Shown here: positions 22,831-35,303 of the stretch, in pieces | Position numbering within the stretch: the stretch's first letter is position 1 | How the letters are laid out: every line of letters begins with the position of its first letter | Assembly: GCA_014825775.1 (NCBI GenBank) | Contig: MVAQ01000055.1 | Span: 1-64,000, forward strand | Direction: 5' to 3' | Source: Krasilnikovozyma curviuscula | Taxonomy: Eukaryota > Basidiomycota > Tremellomycetes > Cystofilobasidiales > Mrakiaceae | Length of the DNA stretch: 64,000 nt | The notes under the pieces: generated by a model | The model's input: only the letters and a program-made list of their open reading frames with translations | What the model was told of the DNA's origin: nothing | Database searches by the model: none | Position numbers and translations under genes: made by a program

Positions 22831-24717
22831 TCATTGATGCCCTGCGATCTGATCTTGACTCGCCATCCTTTCATCCCAGAATTTGAGATCCTTAACAGTC
22901 GTCATCTTAACTGTCCTCTTTCCTTTGTTGAGCCAGATAAATTTGTACTGCCCATGGTACAGAACTTGTGAAATTGCAGGGTTTGGAAGATTAATGTCAG
23001 TGTTGGGCCTGACAAAAAAAAAAGAAAAAAAGAACATCCATCATCAACACCGACGAGAGACACTCACCAGCTGGTCCCCAGCGCTCAAGCGCTCCCTGGC
23101 CACCAAAAGGCGTGTTGTCGGGACTGGTCCAGAATTCCTGTAAAAAGAAGACGTCACGGAGACTTCTCTCATCATTGATACAGTTGAAATGCAGCTAAAA
23201 AAAAAACAGTGAATACTAGATGTTCAGAAGAGTCCAAACTCGAAAGGAAGAAACAAAGACGGGGCGACTTACAATGTTTGGGATAATGAAGTTTTCTTCG
23301 TCTGGTGTACCTGTCAACCCCTTTTGATGTAATCGCTGCTCCTCTTCCGTCATTTCGGCAGTATTCTGCTGGAGGCGGACGCCATAAGACTCCTGCCACA
23401 GTCGCAAAAAAAAGGTCTGAGCCTCGAGAGAAGGTGACGCAGGTTCAGGAGAAAAGAACCATGCGACTGACCCATAAGCACCACGTCACTTCAAAGCTCA
23501 GGGGCAAATGCATGAAAAGTTCTGGAGTAGCGACTTTTGTGGCCCAAAAGTAGGCCTGGTCGCCCATCAGCAGGTTGTTGTAATAAGGTGGGTTCTTTGG
23601 CGGACCCCACACCTGGAGCACGGCGGCAGAGCCAATTGCGATGGCCTTGTCCTTCGCCGAGAACAAAGTTGAATACATGTATCGTCTTCTCCTCAGAACT
23701 TCGAGATCCATGAGGTAGACGCACGAACACAACCGACTCGCCGTCTGCCAGTCCTCGTTACCAGTGCCAAAGTCGTGGGAGGGCATCATAATGCCCGTCT
23801 CTGGTCCAAATGTGTCAAAGAGCCTCCAGGTGACTGAAGATTTAAGATCAAAATCAATCGGTCAGAGAAGAGTTGAGTTGACATAAAGTAGGGCACGTCG
23901 GGGCGTACTGATAGGGTCGCTCAAAAAGAACGCGTCGGTATCGAGCCAGATGGCACGCTTGACATCTTCATTGATGACCTCGTGCAAGAATAGCTTCATC
24001 ATTCCCACTGACAAAAGAGAAACGACAAACACAAGGAACCTCAGGTCAGTCGTCTGCCTCATTACCTGTTCTAATTGATCCCGCCTTGCAGCAGCAGCGA
24101 GAACTGGCGACTCACTATATCCTCCTGCATGACTTGTACGGAAAGCACCCATCAAAGGATCCTTGGTGCCTTGTCCAGTTGCCGTTCTGTCGAGTCGCTT
24201 CTCTATGAACTCGCTGTCAATAGGGTAGAAGAAGAATTGGACGTCGTGGACTGGGCTGTGAACCAACGCAAAGACCTTCTCAATGTACTTCTGAGCCTCT
24301 GGGTAAACGAGGAGGTGAAAGTTGATGGGAGTGGATTGATACATGAGAGCAGACTGTAAGTTTTCGAGAGCAGATGGACATGGGGAGGGATGCAAAGACA
24401 GAGCCAAGTGAGCCGAAGTAGACTGCAGGACTTCAGGCAGCAGCGAAACTGACCTTCATCATCATACCCCCTTCCTCTGCGCTGTCGAGAGACGTCATGG
24501 CAGCAACGATGTTGATTGTTTCTAGAGGAGCAGGCGCTGAAGGGATAGAAGGAGGTGATGGTGCACATTCTATCGGGGTGAGGCTGCCCAGCGAGAATCG
24601 ACTCTGGGTCGTGAGCTCACTGCCCCAGTTTGAGAACAGGCTGAGGATCAGGATGATCACCCCTGCGAAGGCGACGAGGGTCGCGCTCCGTCTGCTAGGA
24701 CTCACAATGCCTGCCAT
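22831..24717 (-). CDS. GT8/LARGE-like type II membrane glycosyltransferase
   Basis: It begins MAGIVSPSRRSATLVAFAGV and continues through IILILSLF: a single anchor at about residues 13-30. The lumenal part reads TINIVAAMTSLDSAEEGG, INFHLLVYPEAQKYIEK, MKLFLHEVINEDVKRAIW and then LDTDAFFLSDP. The DTD is the DxD metal/UDP-sugar site of GT-A retaining enzymes in family GT8, as in the xylosyltransferase part of LARGE and in glycogenin-like proteins. The C-terminal exons give HFNCINDERSLRDVFFLQEF and FWDERMASQDQIAGHQ. About 470 residues, eight exons; the MMMK/SALMYQ join is phase 0 and clean. The donor sugar cannot be read from sequence. Its 3' end is 121 bases from the SGNH gene's stop (tail-to-tail), and it diverges from the Kre6 gene. 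Confidence 0.8.
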
Positions 24718-25693
24718 AGTTTCTCTCTGACCGTCAAGACGAGCACTGTTGCGGTTTTCTTCGACGCTGGCGGCTACCGCCACGCCCTCGCCACACCTCA
24801 GAGCCGCACACAACAAATCAAGCGGAAGTAATAGACAGGTTCAATTGCATTTTCATCCTTTGTTTCTATTAGAAAAGGGGAGTGTAGAGGGTACCCAAAT
24901 TTCTTGCAGTCACTTTTCTGTCGGTTATATTCTTTGCGCTTTCGTTGCATTTTTGATTCTTGAGGAGAGTCGCTTTGCTGAACGATGTTCTGGTCTGGCC
25001 GACTGTAGAACTACTCCAAGAGCTAAACATTGAGCTTCAGAGAGAATTTGGGAAGAAAAAAAAAAGAAAAAGGCACCGTAAATCGAGTGGAATTCTGTGA
25101 GGTTCTCGCTGGGCAGCAACTGTCGCCACATTCGAAGTTCGATCCTTCACGTATGAATACAAAAGAGATCAAAGAGGATGAGGATCAACCACCTCAGTCT
25201 CCATCAGGCAGTGTATCAGATGTCACTCTTGTAATACCCCTGCTTTCCATCCCCGTAGGACGCAGTTGATGTTAGACTCGCCAGAGAAAGGGCGCCCCAC
25301 TCCGGCGTGCCGAGATGCGTCAAAACGAGTGACCTAGCCGGAAACGAGGGTCGCCCGTCTGGTGACGACGGAGGGCGTTGCCAAAGAAATTGATATTTTT
25401 ATCCTCTGCAGTTCCAGTTTCGTGTTGCGGTAACAGGTCGTTCCCTTTCATCTGCCACCCACTCAGCAGCATCAACCCAACGGAGCCTTCATCGCTCCTT
25501 GCTAGCAACAGATTGTTCTCATTCTTCCTGTAGGATCCTTTGCCGTCATTCCTTTTAGCTGCTCGAAAAACTCAACACGAAAAAATATAAATCAAATTTC
25601 AGTCAACGCGACGACACAGCACACAAACCACACGTCCTCCCTCGTAATCCTCAGCAGTCGCCCTTACATTCTCCCAGAAGTATATTCTTCTGA
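24718..25693. promoter_or_regulatory. Divergent promoter between the GT8-like gene and KRE6/SKN1
   Basis: A 976-base gene-free stretch between divergent starts. The 100 bases before 25694 are pyrimidine-rich with CACACAAACCACACG, typical of a fungal 5' leader. A small open frame starting at about 25154 could be extended through a 28-base intron but has no family match; not supported. Confidence 0.4.
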
Positions 25694-28600
25694 ATGGCTC
25701 CCACTCCTCGATCCAACTCCTTCTCCTCTGGCCCCCTTCTTCCAGCATTAGGCACATCGCCTACGCGAAGTATCGACTCGTCGCCTGAGGGCTCTCTTCG
25801 TGGATCTATTGCATCAGAAAGAACATATCAGAACACCCTCAATGAGCATGGAGCGATGGGTCATTCTGTAAGTTGATTCGTGGCAGGTTGCCGTTGTCTT
25901 GGACGATGGTCGTGCCGTCTCTTGCTACTTACCCAATATTCGAAACTGCCTTTTCGGCCAGACTTCCTCAAAACAGTTCAGAGGTGGATATGAATCGGTG
26001 AGGTCCTCAAGATCCAACTCTATCAACGTGCCTACAGGATCTACAGCGTCTGAAAAGGTGCGTCAAGCAACTCGATTTTTTTACATTAATTATCCGTTCT
26101 CTTTCCTTTCAACATGGGGGACCTACTTCTTTTTATAGCAAAAGCTGATGTGCTGATACTTTCACTCACGCTATCACCTTTTGCTCCTAGTTCTCCATTC
26201 CCATCTGGGAGTCAGCCATCTTGAATGCGTGAGTCGGCCCATTATCGGCCAGGGCGTGACATCAATAGTGCTGACCCCCCTCCCACCGTTGTTCTCTCTC
26301 TCATTCGCGCGCTGTTCAGACCTGAGGAAGATGACTGGCTGCACAATCCAAACGCGAAACGCGACCGAAAACACGACCAAGGGGGTACCATCTTCACCCT
26401 CCGAGGCATGCTAAACCTTGGCTGTCTCTTCGTCCTTGTACTGTCGCTCCTGATGCTCTTTGCTGGCTATCCAATCCTCAGCTACTATCAGAATATGGCG
26501 TTGCAGGTGCAGGCTGGGAAGGCCGTCGTTTGGGAATGGGACCTGGCCAAGATTAACGGAAGTTTGAGTCAGCACGACTGGATTCAAGGACGAAGTTTGT
26601 GTTGCGATCACAACGGTTTTACTGCCTTCATTCTATGAACTTACACATCTCCTTTTTATTTGTGCTTTTTTCTCTACTGCGCTTCAACAGACTTTTCTGC
26701 GATCGACCCGGAGACGCCTGCCGACAAGAGGTCAATCATCTCTGATTCTGGCGAGACATGGGACTTGGTCAGTTTTCTTCTTCCTTTCGGTAAAATTCCT
26801 TCAATACCATGACTCATGGATGTTCGAAACGTTTCCTTCGGCATTAGGTCTTCTCTGATGAGTTCAACACCGATGGTAGATCTTTCTACGGTAAGAGCCT
26901 CTTCCTTTCCCGATCATGTTTTAAAAGAAAACTACTCGATTGGTCGGAAGGTTTCTTCTTCAAATTGTTACTGATTCTATCATGATTTTCTGCAGATGGT
27001 GATGATCCTTTCTGGCAAGCTGTTGATTTACACGCTTGGAGTACTGGTTAGTTGTCATCGTTATCAAGAGGTATTTGCCGTTAATTGCCCCGCTGACACG
27101 CTCGACACTAGACGATATGGAGTGGTACGATCCACGACACGTGACTACTAAGAATGGATCCCTTCAAATCACAGTTAGCTCCTCTCATTCCAGTTCCGCT
27201 TCGCTGTCGTTCCTCTGGCTAACATATGTCGTCACTACAGATGATAAACTACACCAATCACGACTTGTACTATCAATCCGCTGAGATCCAGGTGAGTATG
27301 CCTTTTTTAGTACGTCGCTGCACGATCCCTCAGCGTTAGACTAGAGCAAATTCACCAGCGACGGGTAAGGTTAGTTGAGATCGATAACTGACTAGTGGTC
27401 CTTGTTCGACATCGACTGTCTTGTTTTCACATCCATTAATACAAAAAAGTCGTGGAACCGTCTCTGCTTCTTAGGTGGTAGATTGGAAGTTTCTGCCAGT
27501 CTTCCTGGAAGGTCTGACGGTAAGTGATGAACTCCGTTCCCGTCACGCCGACTTTTTAAACAGTCTCCAAACGTTGCGCTGATCACATCCTCTTTAAAAC
27601 ACATCCAGTGTATGGATTATGGCCGGCTGGTTCGTTTCTCCTTTTGCTTTTCTGCGTGACCGAGAAAGAACGGCAGAGCGTGGTGTATAGTTCGGAGTTT
27701 CTGACTCGACCTGAACTTTACAGTCTGGACTATGGGCAACCTAGGACGTCCGGGCTACGGAGGAACCACGGAGGGAATGGTGAGTTTTTTTGAGCTCTTT
27801 GTTAAGACGTGTTCCCTTGCTATCTCAGAAATTTAGCTTCTCCGCAACGCTAAACTGACTCTTAATGGAACTATTCCTTTTCTTTCGCTCCTACCCTAGT
27901 GGCCTTACTCTGTAAGTTGTACTTTACCTCTACTTATGATTGAAGCTCAATTGTTTTCCCGCTTGAATAGTACAACTCGTGCGATCTGGGAGGTACGCTC
28001 TAAAGCTGCTTTTTCTTTTTATTGTGCTCTGTTGACTCTTTGAATGTCTCGTGAACAGCTGCCCCGAACCAAACTTTGCACGATAAGCCAGAAATAGCTT
28101 TGACCTCTGGCTGGACTAGCTTACCTTACAACGGAACACTCTCATACCTTCCTGGTATGTATTTTCGTTCCCTCCACCAAATGACCTCTCCAGACCCTAA
28201 CACTGTCACTCACCTCTCTGGTCTATAGGGCAGCGACTTTCTCGCTGCGTTTGCGAGTCTGAGTACCACCCAGGTCCAAAGAACACCGACGGGAGTTGGG
28301 TAAGTTCAAGACGCTGCATCGTCAGATTTGGTATTGACCTATAATTCTACCTCCATCAAACTCAGGTTGGCCGTTCTGCACCAGGTAAGGCCCCGATTTT
28401 AGTGATTTCATTCTTTAAGAAAACCCAGATGTTGACTCTGTCTTTATACAGAAATTGATCTTTATGAGGCCCAAGGTAAGACAACATCTTACTACTTACA
28501 CTTCTTCTATCCCTTACGCTTTCATTTTGTCGTCTCACAGTTGACAACACCGCCCGTGTGGGACAAGTTTCACAGGTTAGTGACGCGCTCGCTTGTATCC

Positions 28601-29797
28601 TTTGCCTTTGGTAAATTGACTGACATATTGTTTCGACGAAACAGTCGGTGCAATGGGCTCCATTCAATGGTGGGCTACTCTGATCTGTCCCAGCTTCAAC
28701 TGCCCAGTGTCTGACAACTGCTCTGATTTTTCTCAATGTAACTATGACATCGACTCCTTTCCTAGCTGGTTACGGCTGGAACACTACAGCGGGAATGGAT
28801 ATCTACGACGATGATATCACCAAAATCAACTCCTACTCAGGTAAGAAGATGGGGTAGCCCTCGCTTTGCCACTACACGGAATAATCTAATATCGCATTGT
28901 TTTTGGCAGGTGGTCCTTACCAACAGGCTGCCTCTGGCATCTCAACTACAGACAAGAATTGCTACCAGTATAACACAGGATGTTACTCTGTATATGCTTT
29001 CGAGGTAAATTTTTCCCGGGACACCTTCTATGCTATATCGATCAATCGCTGATACTTCGGTGTGAATGGCACATTCCAAACCCCACAGTACCAAACGGGC
29101 ACAGATGGATATATAACGTGGTTCTCCAATGATGCCAAGTTAGTCCTGTTTCACTGGTGGATTCGATGCATAAGAGGAATCACACGTGCTGACTAAATCT
29201 TCACTCCAGAGTTTGGACGTACCTTCCAGTTGGAATGGCAGCCAACAGCACCGTTGAAGTTTCACAGCGTCAAATCCCTTATGAACCAATGCATGTTATT
29301 ATCAGTAAGTCCTTTTACATATCTAATTGTGACGGAGAACAGATCTCAGCGTCGGTCAATTTACTACCACACCTCGTAGATCTTGCGTTCTCGACTTCCT
29401 TCACTGGTATTGATTGGACGAACCTCCCAGCTCTATTCCCGGTAGTAATGAGCGTCAACTATGTTCGAATTTACCAGGATACTTCTACTGGCTCTACCCA
29501 TCACCTCGGATGCGATCCCCCTTCTGCGCCCACCACTGCTTATATCGAGCGGTATCTGGAAGCTTACAGCAATCCAAACATTGTAAGTGGTGACCAATTG
29601 TTTCTTTGTTTGGAAACATCTAACTCGGACTTTCATCAGACAACCTGGGCAGAGATGAACGACGGCAACAGTGACCTGTAAGTCATTTCTGCCCATCTCG
29701 TTTCTCGTTCCTGTGAATAGTCTTGGTCTCATCCTGACTTACTGCTCTATGGTTCTGTCCTTCAAGGCCTCGCAACAATCTGACCGGTACCTGCTAG
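25694..29797 (+). CDS. KRE6: Beta-1,6-glucan synthesis protein Kre6/Skn1, GH16 domain
   Basis: A type II membrane protein of the ER/Golgi needed for cell-wall beta-1,6-glucan. The N-terminus MAPTPRSNSFSSGPLLPALG is a long Ser-rich cytoplasmic tail, followed by an anchor in RGMLNLGCLFVLVLSLLMLF. The lumenal GH16 domain reads WDLVFSDEFNTDGRSFY, DDMEWYDPRHVTTKNGSLQI, WPAVWTMGNLGRPGYGGTTE, and the catalytic EIDLYEAQ (ExDxxE pattern). It ends SDLPRNNLTGTC, the usual Kre6/Skn1 ending. About 690 residues in around 20 exons. The catalytic core is built from very small exons: 12 nt (27900-27911, WPYS), 22 nt (27971-27992), 19 nt (28366-28384), 24 nt (28452-28475, carrying most of the ExDxxE motif), 35 nt (28541-28575) and 25 nt (28645-28669). 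Kre6 and Skn1 cannot be told apart here. Confidence 0.95.
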
Positions 29798-30285
29798 GTC
29801 TCCTAACAATCTCTGTATCCATCACATATTTATAGCATTTGACCGTCATATTCCAAAGCATTCCCCAGTCGGAACCATCGATTGACATCGACTGACCCAA
29901 ACACAATGTATATATACATAGAGTAGAGGCTGATCCACAACCTATAGACCTGTGCAATGTAACATGTGTTTAATGTATAACGGTGGCTTTCAATGCCACT
30001 GCTGCTTGCTGCCGGTGGCGCACACTTCCGTATTTCCAAGTGGAGCAGCTTCTCGTAAGTCTCTGGGTAGCTATGAGTATTTATTCGTGCTTTGAGTCCT
30101 TTTCACATCCAGTGTCCACCAGAGACGCTCATCCTCTTTTTGAACGCCACATTTAACTTCCAGGACGACTGATTCCAGTTTCATGTGCCAGTTTCGCTCC
30201 TCTGCAGTCACGTTGCTGTTCTTGCTGGCGTCGGACTTCAAGCTGTCTAGCATTCCACCTGTTTGAAGAGGCGAGCTCAGAAACA
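29798..30285. other. Intergenic region with a possible small minus-strand gene
   Basis: It holds the KRE6 3' UTR and the promoter of the lipase gene. Apart from the weak small frame at 29990-30253, listed separately, nothing is supported. A tandem TA-rich stretch (TGTATATATACATAGAG) lies at about 29908-29924. Confidence 0.3.
29990..30253 (-). CDS. Possible small protein, unsupported by family
   Basis: ATG at 30253 opens MLDSLKSDASKNSNVTAEER, continuing with a charged segment KLESVVLEVKCGVQKEDERL and WWTLD. Removing a short intron that would begin at GTGAAAAGG and end at CTCATAG (about 30065-30103) extends it as LPRDLREAAPLGNTEVCATG to a stop at 29990, about 75 residues. The composition looks protein-like, but the start is only 33 bases from the divergent lipase start, the intron would be short, and I recognise no family. 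It may be chance. Confidence 0.22.
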
Positions 30286-31902
30286 ATGGCAGATGTTCAC
30301 GAAGGTCATGACGGAGCGCCCTCGCCAACTCCAGCATCCCAAACTCTTCTGCTGGTCTTTGTTCATGGGTTCAAAGGAAGTGACGATTCTTTTGGAGAAT
30401 TTCCGGTGAGTATCCTTCGTATTTCACCAGTTCATCCTCAAGAGAAACCGTGTTCTGATTCAATATCTGTGCAGAGACGACTCTCAGCCATCCTTTCCCC
30501 CACCCTTGCCAATACCGCTGTCAAGACATTAGTTTTTCCATCATATGATACAAAGGGCCAGCTCAATATTGCAGTTGATAAGCTCGTCGACTGGCTTTGT
30601 ACTGAGGTCGTTCAGCTTGAAAGCAACTCCGGATTAGGAATGGGCTCCACTAAAATAGTGCTATTAGCTCACTCGATGGGGGGATTAGTTTCAGCAGATG
30701 CAGTGCTGAATGTCTACAAAAATAGGGGAGAAGCTATGCAGAAGCAATGTCTTTGGCCGAGAGTTATTGGAATTTGTGCTTTCGACACGCCGGTACGTTC
30801 TATCTACCTCAAGCAACCCCAATCAACTGGCCTCTTTGATTTTGATATTTGTATTACCTAGTACCTGGGTCTTCATCCGAACCTGTTCAAAAATGGTGTT
30901 CAACAAATCAGCACTCACATCCAAACCGCTCGAGACGTCGCTCACGTCTTAGCTCCCGCTGCGTTGGGAGCTGCTGCATGGTTCGGTGGAAGTACTGAGA
31001 AAACAGCGGGCACTGCTTCCTCTTCTCAAAAGGTAAAGGACGAAGAAAGTGAAGAAAAGCCTTCATATCAATCCAAACAAACAGAGGTGACCTCTCAGAC
31101 TACCACAACCACAACCACAACTTCCACATCTGCACCTTCTTCGTCAAGGTGGTTCTCTGCAACAAATGCAATGTATGCACTGGGTGCTGCAGCTGTTGCT
31201 GGTGTAGCAACAACGGCATACGTGAAGAGGAATGACGCGTTTACGGGAGTATCATGGGCAAAAGACCATTTGGAGTTTGTGGGTAACCTTTGGGATGAGA
31301 AAAGGTTGAAAGAGCGTTTGGGTGACATACAGGATGTGGTGGATAATGAGAAGATTGTGTTCCGAAAGTAAGCCGCCAACTTTTGTTATCTGCTTTTGCT
31401 GGCAGGGGCTCTTGACAGATCGATTTCAAAATCTCGACATGTGCTCTGTTACGTCGACATAGCTTCTACACTCACCTTCCGCCTAAACATACTGAAATCC
31501 TCCCGAGAACATTCTGCGTCTTGCCCAGTACGAAGATTGCGACTGCTGGCCAATGGATGTCGGCGAAGAATACTCTGGCGCCCGATGAAGTTGGAGCTCA
31601 CACGCAGATGTTTTCTGGGAAGACCAATAGTGGTTACTATGATATGGGTAAGCGACAGGTTCATCCGGAGACTGCGCCGTCTGTTTTTGTTGAATCGCTA
31701 TTGTTGTGTTTCACAAGGTCTGAGAACTGCAGAAGTAATTGCGCTGGCTCTGGACCAGGCAGACAAGCTTGATGCTGAACGAGCTGGGAATGTCCAACCA
31801 GAACACAAAAGGAGGGCCAGCGCTGCTGAAAGGAGGGCGTCTCGAATTGGTGCATATGCTCTAGAAGGAACCGGAGAGAAGGGGGATCCTATTATTTTGT
31901 GA
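30286..31902 (+). CDS. DUF676-type serine lipase/esterase
   Basis: An alpha/beta hydrolase of the DUF676 group (like yeast Rog1). After MADVHEGHDGAPSPTPASQT it has LLLVFVHGFKGSDDSFGEFP, the HGF oxyanion segment, then KIVLLAHSMGGLVSADAVL with the nucleophile elbow HSMGG, and CAFDTPYLGLHPNLFKNGVQ. A Thr/Ser-rich low-complexity linker (runs of Thr near residue 250) is followed by a hydrophobic, Ala/Gly-rich segment, YALGAAAVAGVATTAYVKR, that may touch a membrane. The C-terminus is basic and ends GEKGDPIIL. About 480 residues, five exons. The join FR/NFYTHLPPKHTEIL is clean. Natural substrate is unknown; membrane lipids are likely from homologues. The start is supported by lack of an upstream in-frame alternative. 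Confidence 0.85.
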
Positions 31903-32481
31903 AGAGAATGAGTTGAGATTTTGGACCGCTAGAATTGGTGGCTTTGAGTTATGTTGTAGATTGTATGATCTCGGTGCTGAACTGTGACGAGGATCCTGCG
32001 TCGCGAAAAGCCAGATAAAATCTTGGCATTTCTCTCTCTTGCAGAGATTTCGTTGCCGCTCTGATCTAGTCAACAAACCGTTAAACTGAACCCCAGGGAG
32101 ATTCACGAAACGGCTGGACCGTAATTAATATCCCAGATATGCGGCGACACGTTTGTAAGGCTGTTTTCAACTGATCGGTCAGTTCCCCTAACAATGGTTC
32201 TATCGGTTTGTGGCCGAGGAAATAGAAACCTCTCACATCAACGTGACGGGATCAAACAACAGATTCCGGTGAGGAACGTTCCCGTTCAGGCCAATCAGGC
32301 GCATTCGATAGGCAAGTGGGAAGCGAGGTTATTTCAAAATCTCGCTCCTGCCCTGCCACGCCCTGCCTTGCCATGTTTTCTTTTTTTTTTTTCAGCGTTG
32401 AGTTGGAAAAAAAATTCTGCTTGAATTCTCTACTTCTTCTCTCAACCATTTTCAAGTCAAGTCGTTTCGGCTATCTTCAAC
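31903..32481. promoter_or_regulatory. Intergenic region and promoter of the acid phosphatase gene
   Basis: No gene is supported. A CACGTTT sequence at 32148-32154 resembles a low-affinity Pho4 site, which would fit a phosphate-regulated acid phosphatase, but the match is short. A pyrimidine tract with a long T run lies at about 32377-32396, about 85 bases before the start. Confidence 0.35.
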
Positions 32482-34769
32482 ATGTTAGGAGCTTCCTTCC
32501 TTTTTGCGCTCATCGCGTCAGGAACCGCCTTTGCTGCTGTCCCTGCCAACCTCACCACTCAGATCCCAGCTGACACTACCGCTCCAGTAAGCAACGAGCT
32601 CACCCACTTGAGGAGGTGTATCCTATCCGGCGATAGGGCTGATCGTTTCTCTTATCCTGCCCCAGGTCCAAATCAGACTCGCGTATGCGTCTTCTACAGG
32701 TATGACGGTGTCCTGGAACACCTACTCACAGCTCTCGAACCCATACGTCAACTATGGACTGAATGCATCATCCCTTAACTTCACGGCAACCTCCAACACC
32801 AGTGTTACCTACGCAACATCCTTGACTTGGAATAATCACGTTACCATCAGCGGTCTCACTCCGAATACAAAGTACTTCTACAGACCTCAATTCTCCAATA
32901 CTACTTACAACTTTGTTACCAGCAGAGCTGCTGGTGACATGACTCCATACGTGAGTCAACTCTGTCGCACTGGCGATGTTTGGAACGCTGAAACTTTCTC
33001 CACTCTCACCCTGTAGATTACCAACGTCGTTGTAGACTTGGGTTTGATTGGTCCAAATGGATTGTCAACTGTTGGAAAGGCTTCCATTCACCCTCTTGGA
33101 GTCAACGATTCGACCACCATCTCCACTATGGAGTCCAAGATGAATGAGTTTGATTTGATCGCAAGTATCAGTTTTCTTTTCTATCTAGTACTTAACCACT
33201 GTCTAATGCCTTGTGTAATACAATAGTGGCACCCTGGTGACATTGCTTACGCTGATTACTGGCTCAAGGAAGAAATTGGTGGTGCTATCCCAAACACTTC
33301 GTACGCCCGAAATCATTGGCAGGACCCCTGCCTCAGATCGTTGTCGTTCCTTTATTGATCTATCTGTTATCTCGGTTACTCACATCAGATACGCCGAGGG
33401 TGTTGTTGTCTATGAAACCTTGCTTAATCAATTCTACGATGAGATGTCCGCTCTCTCCGCGTACAAGCCATACATGGTCGGACCTGGTAACCATGAGTGA
33501 GTTCAACTTGCATTTTCATTATTTTGTACTGAGCAATCTAACGGTCTGTTTTGTAGGGCAAATTGCGACAATGGCGGTACGACCGACACCAGGACCAACA
33601 CCACCGTCACTTCCTCCATCTGCATGCCAGGACAAACTAACTTTACAGGATTTATCAACCACTTTAGAATGGTAGGTTTTTCTTTACTGCGCTTTGTTGG
33701 GGCAACTCTGACATCTCATTTAGCCAGGTAAACTTTCAGGAGGAACCGGAAATTTCTGGTTTTCCTTCGACCATGGCATGACCCACTACATTCAACTCAA
33801 TTCTGAGACCGATTTGGGCCACGGATATATTGCTCAAGATGCTCCCAATGGTCCGGAAGGTCTCGACTCTGGTCCCTTCAACACCACCATGGACGCTCAA
33901 ACTACTTGGCTTGAGGCTGACTTGAAAGCCGTCAACAGAACCAAGACCCCATGGGTTGTCGCTGCTGCCCACAGACCATGGTATCTCTCTCACGCCAATG
34001 CCTCTGGAACCATCTGCTGGAGTTGTAAGGACGTGTTCGAACCACTCCTCTACAAATACGGTGTTGATCTCGTCATGCACGGCCACTCCCACGTGTACCA
34101 GCGTAGCGCTCCGATGTACGACAGCCAAGTTGATCCGAATGAGCTCAACAACCCAAAGTTCCCCTGGTACATTGTGTGAGTTCCTAATCTCTCCTCCTTA
34201 TCGTTCGACTGTCGAACGCACATTTGAGATCTGACAACACTCCTGTTACCCTCTCTTCATCGATCGCGCAACCTCAAACAACAAACATGTGTAGCAACGG
34301 AGCTGGTGGTCACTGGAACGGTCTTGATGCTGTCAGTGTTTCCTGATAATGACTTTGTCGTTCCAACTCTTTACTGATTGTGCGCTCTTCTCTCCAGCTT
34401 CAATACCCACTTTACAACTACTCAAGAAAAGCGTTTGATACCGCTTATGGTTACTCAAGATTGACTTTCCACAACGCAACGCATCTTACCCGTAAGCGAT
34501 CTTTCTCGTCAACTCGAGGTGAAGTTCCCTTTGCCTGCTGTCGAGCACTGACGGCTCATTCTTTTTTCTTTCTGATTTGCCTACCAGATGACTTCGTTGC
34601 TTCTGCTAATGGAACTGTCCTCGATAGCGCTACTTTGTTCAAGAACAGAACCACCACCGCTGCCGCAACCAGCTCCTCCACGACCTCAGGCGCCGATTTG
34701 TCCGTGGTCAGCAGATCAACTGTTGCTGCAGCCGGTGTCTTGGCTCTTGCTGTTCCTCTCTTCCTGTAA
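32482..34769 (+). CDS. Secreted purple acid phosphatase, likely GPI-anchored
   Basis: Releases phosphate from organic phosphates at the cell surface. It starts MLGASFLFALIASGTAFAAV, a signal peptide. An N-terminal fibronectin-like domain (MTVSWNTYSQLSNPYVNYGL, GLTPNTKYFYRP) precedes the metallophosphatase domain. Metal ligands are visible in WHPGDIAYADYW, VGPGNHEANCDNGG, and VMHGHSHVYQRSAP, with AAAHRPWY supplying another His. The C-terminus has a Ser/Thr-rich region and then a hydrophobic tail, STVAAAGVLALAVPLFL, with no following charge: a GPI-attachment signal. Many NxS/T sites suggest heavy N-glycosylation. About 560 residues, twelve or so exons. In related yeasts such enzymes are induced by phosphate starvation; here a CACGTTT element upstream is the only hint. 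Confidence 0.92.
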
Positions 34770-35303
34770 AGTTAGCAATGGGACCGTGCGGAAAGAAGTA
34801 GAAAAATTATTAGAAGTTAGAAATTATTAGAATCATCCGCGCCTTGTTTGTTTCTTCGTGTTGAATTGAAGTATAACAAGCGCTGAGACTTAGGAGTTAA
34901 TCTTTCAGCAGTAGTCCTAATTCTATTCTATTGCTGATAAATATTTCTCAAAGAGTGGTACTGAGAAAGGAAGTCCAATTGGGGCTTCAGCCATGAAGTG
35001 TTAGCGCAGGCTGGTCAGCAATCTAGTCTAGCTCTGTCGTGATTCCCATCTCTGAAGCACGTTCCCACGGCGTCTTTCGTTCAGCCACCAGTCAACCTAA
35101 CTCGGTGATCAGAAACTTGGTGAGACTAATGACCATTTTTATTCAATTTTAGGTCTCACTTCGCCGGGTCAGCGCGGCGAGAGATTTTCGTCGCCTCAAA
35201 CGTGTTCACCGCTAGTGATTTCCCAGCAATTTACCTGCGCGTGTAATTCTCTCCTCCGACTACTCACCTTCCAACCAGCATCTCTTCTCCTCGCCATTGC
35301 AAG
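34770..35303. promoter_or_regulatory. Intergenic region upstream of the second SGNH gene
   Basis: Holds the phosphatase 3' UTR and the promoter of the next plus-strand gene. Near 34803-34830 there is a direct echo of TTATTAGAA. No gene is supported. Confidence 0.35.

Noticed and set aside
25154..25390. Small plus-strand frame (starting MNTKEIKEDEDQPPQSPSG) that could be extended by a 28-base intron
   Set aside because: The intron would be shorter than any other in the window, there is no family match, and it lies in the KRE6 promoter.
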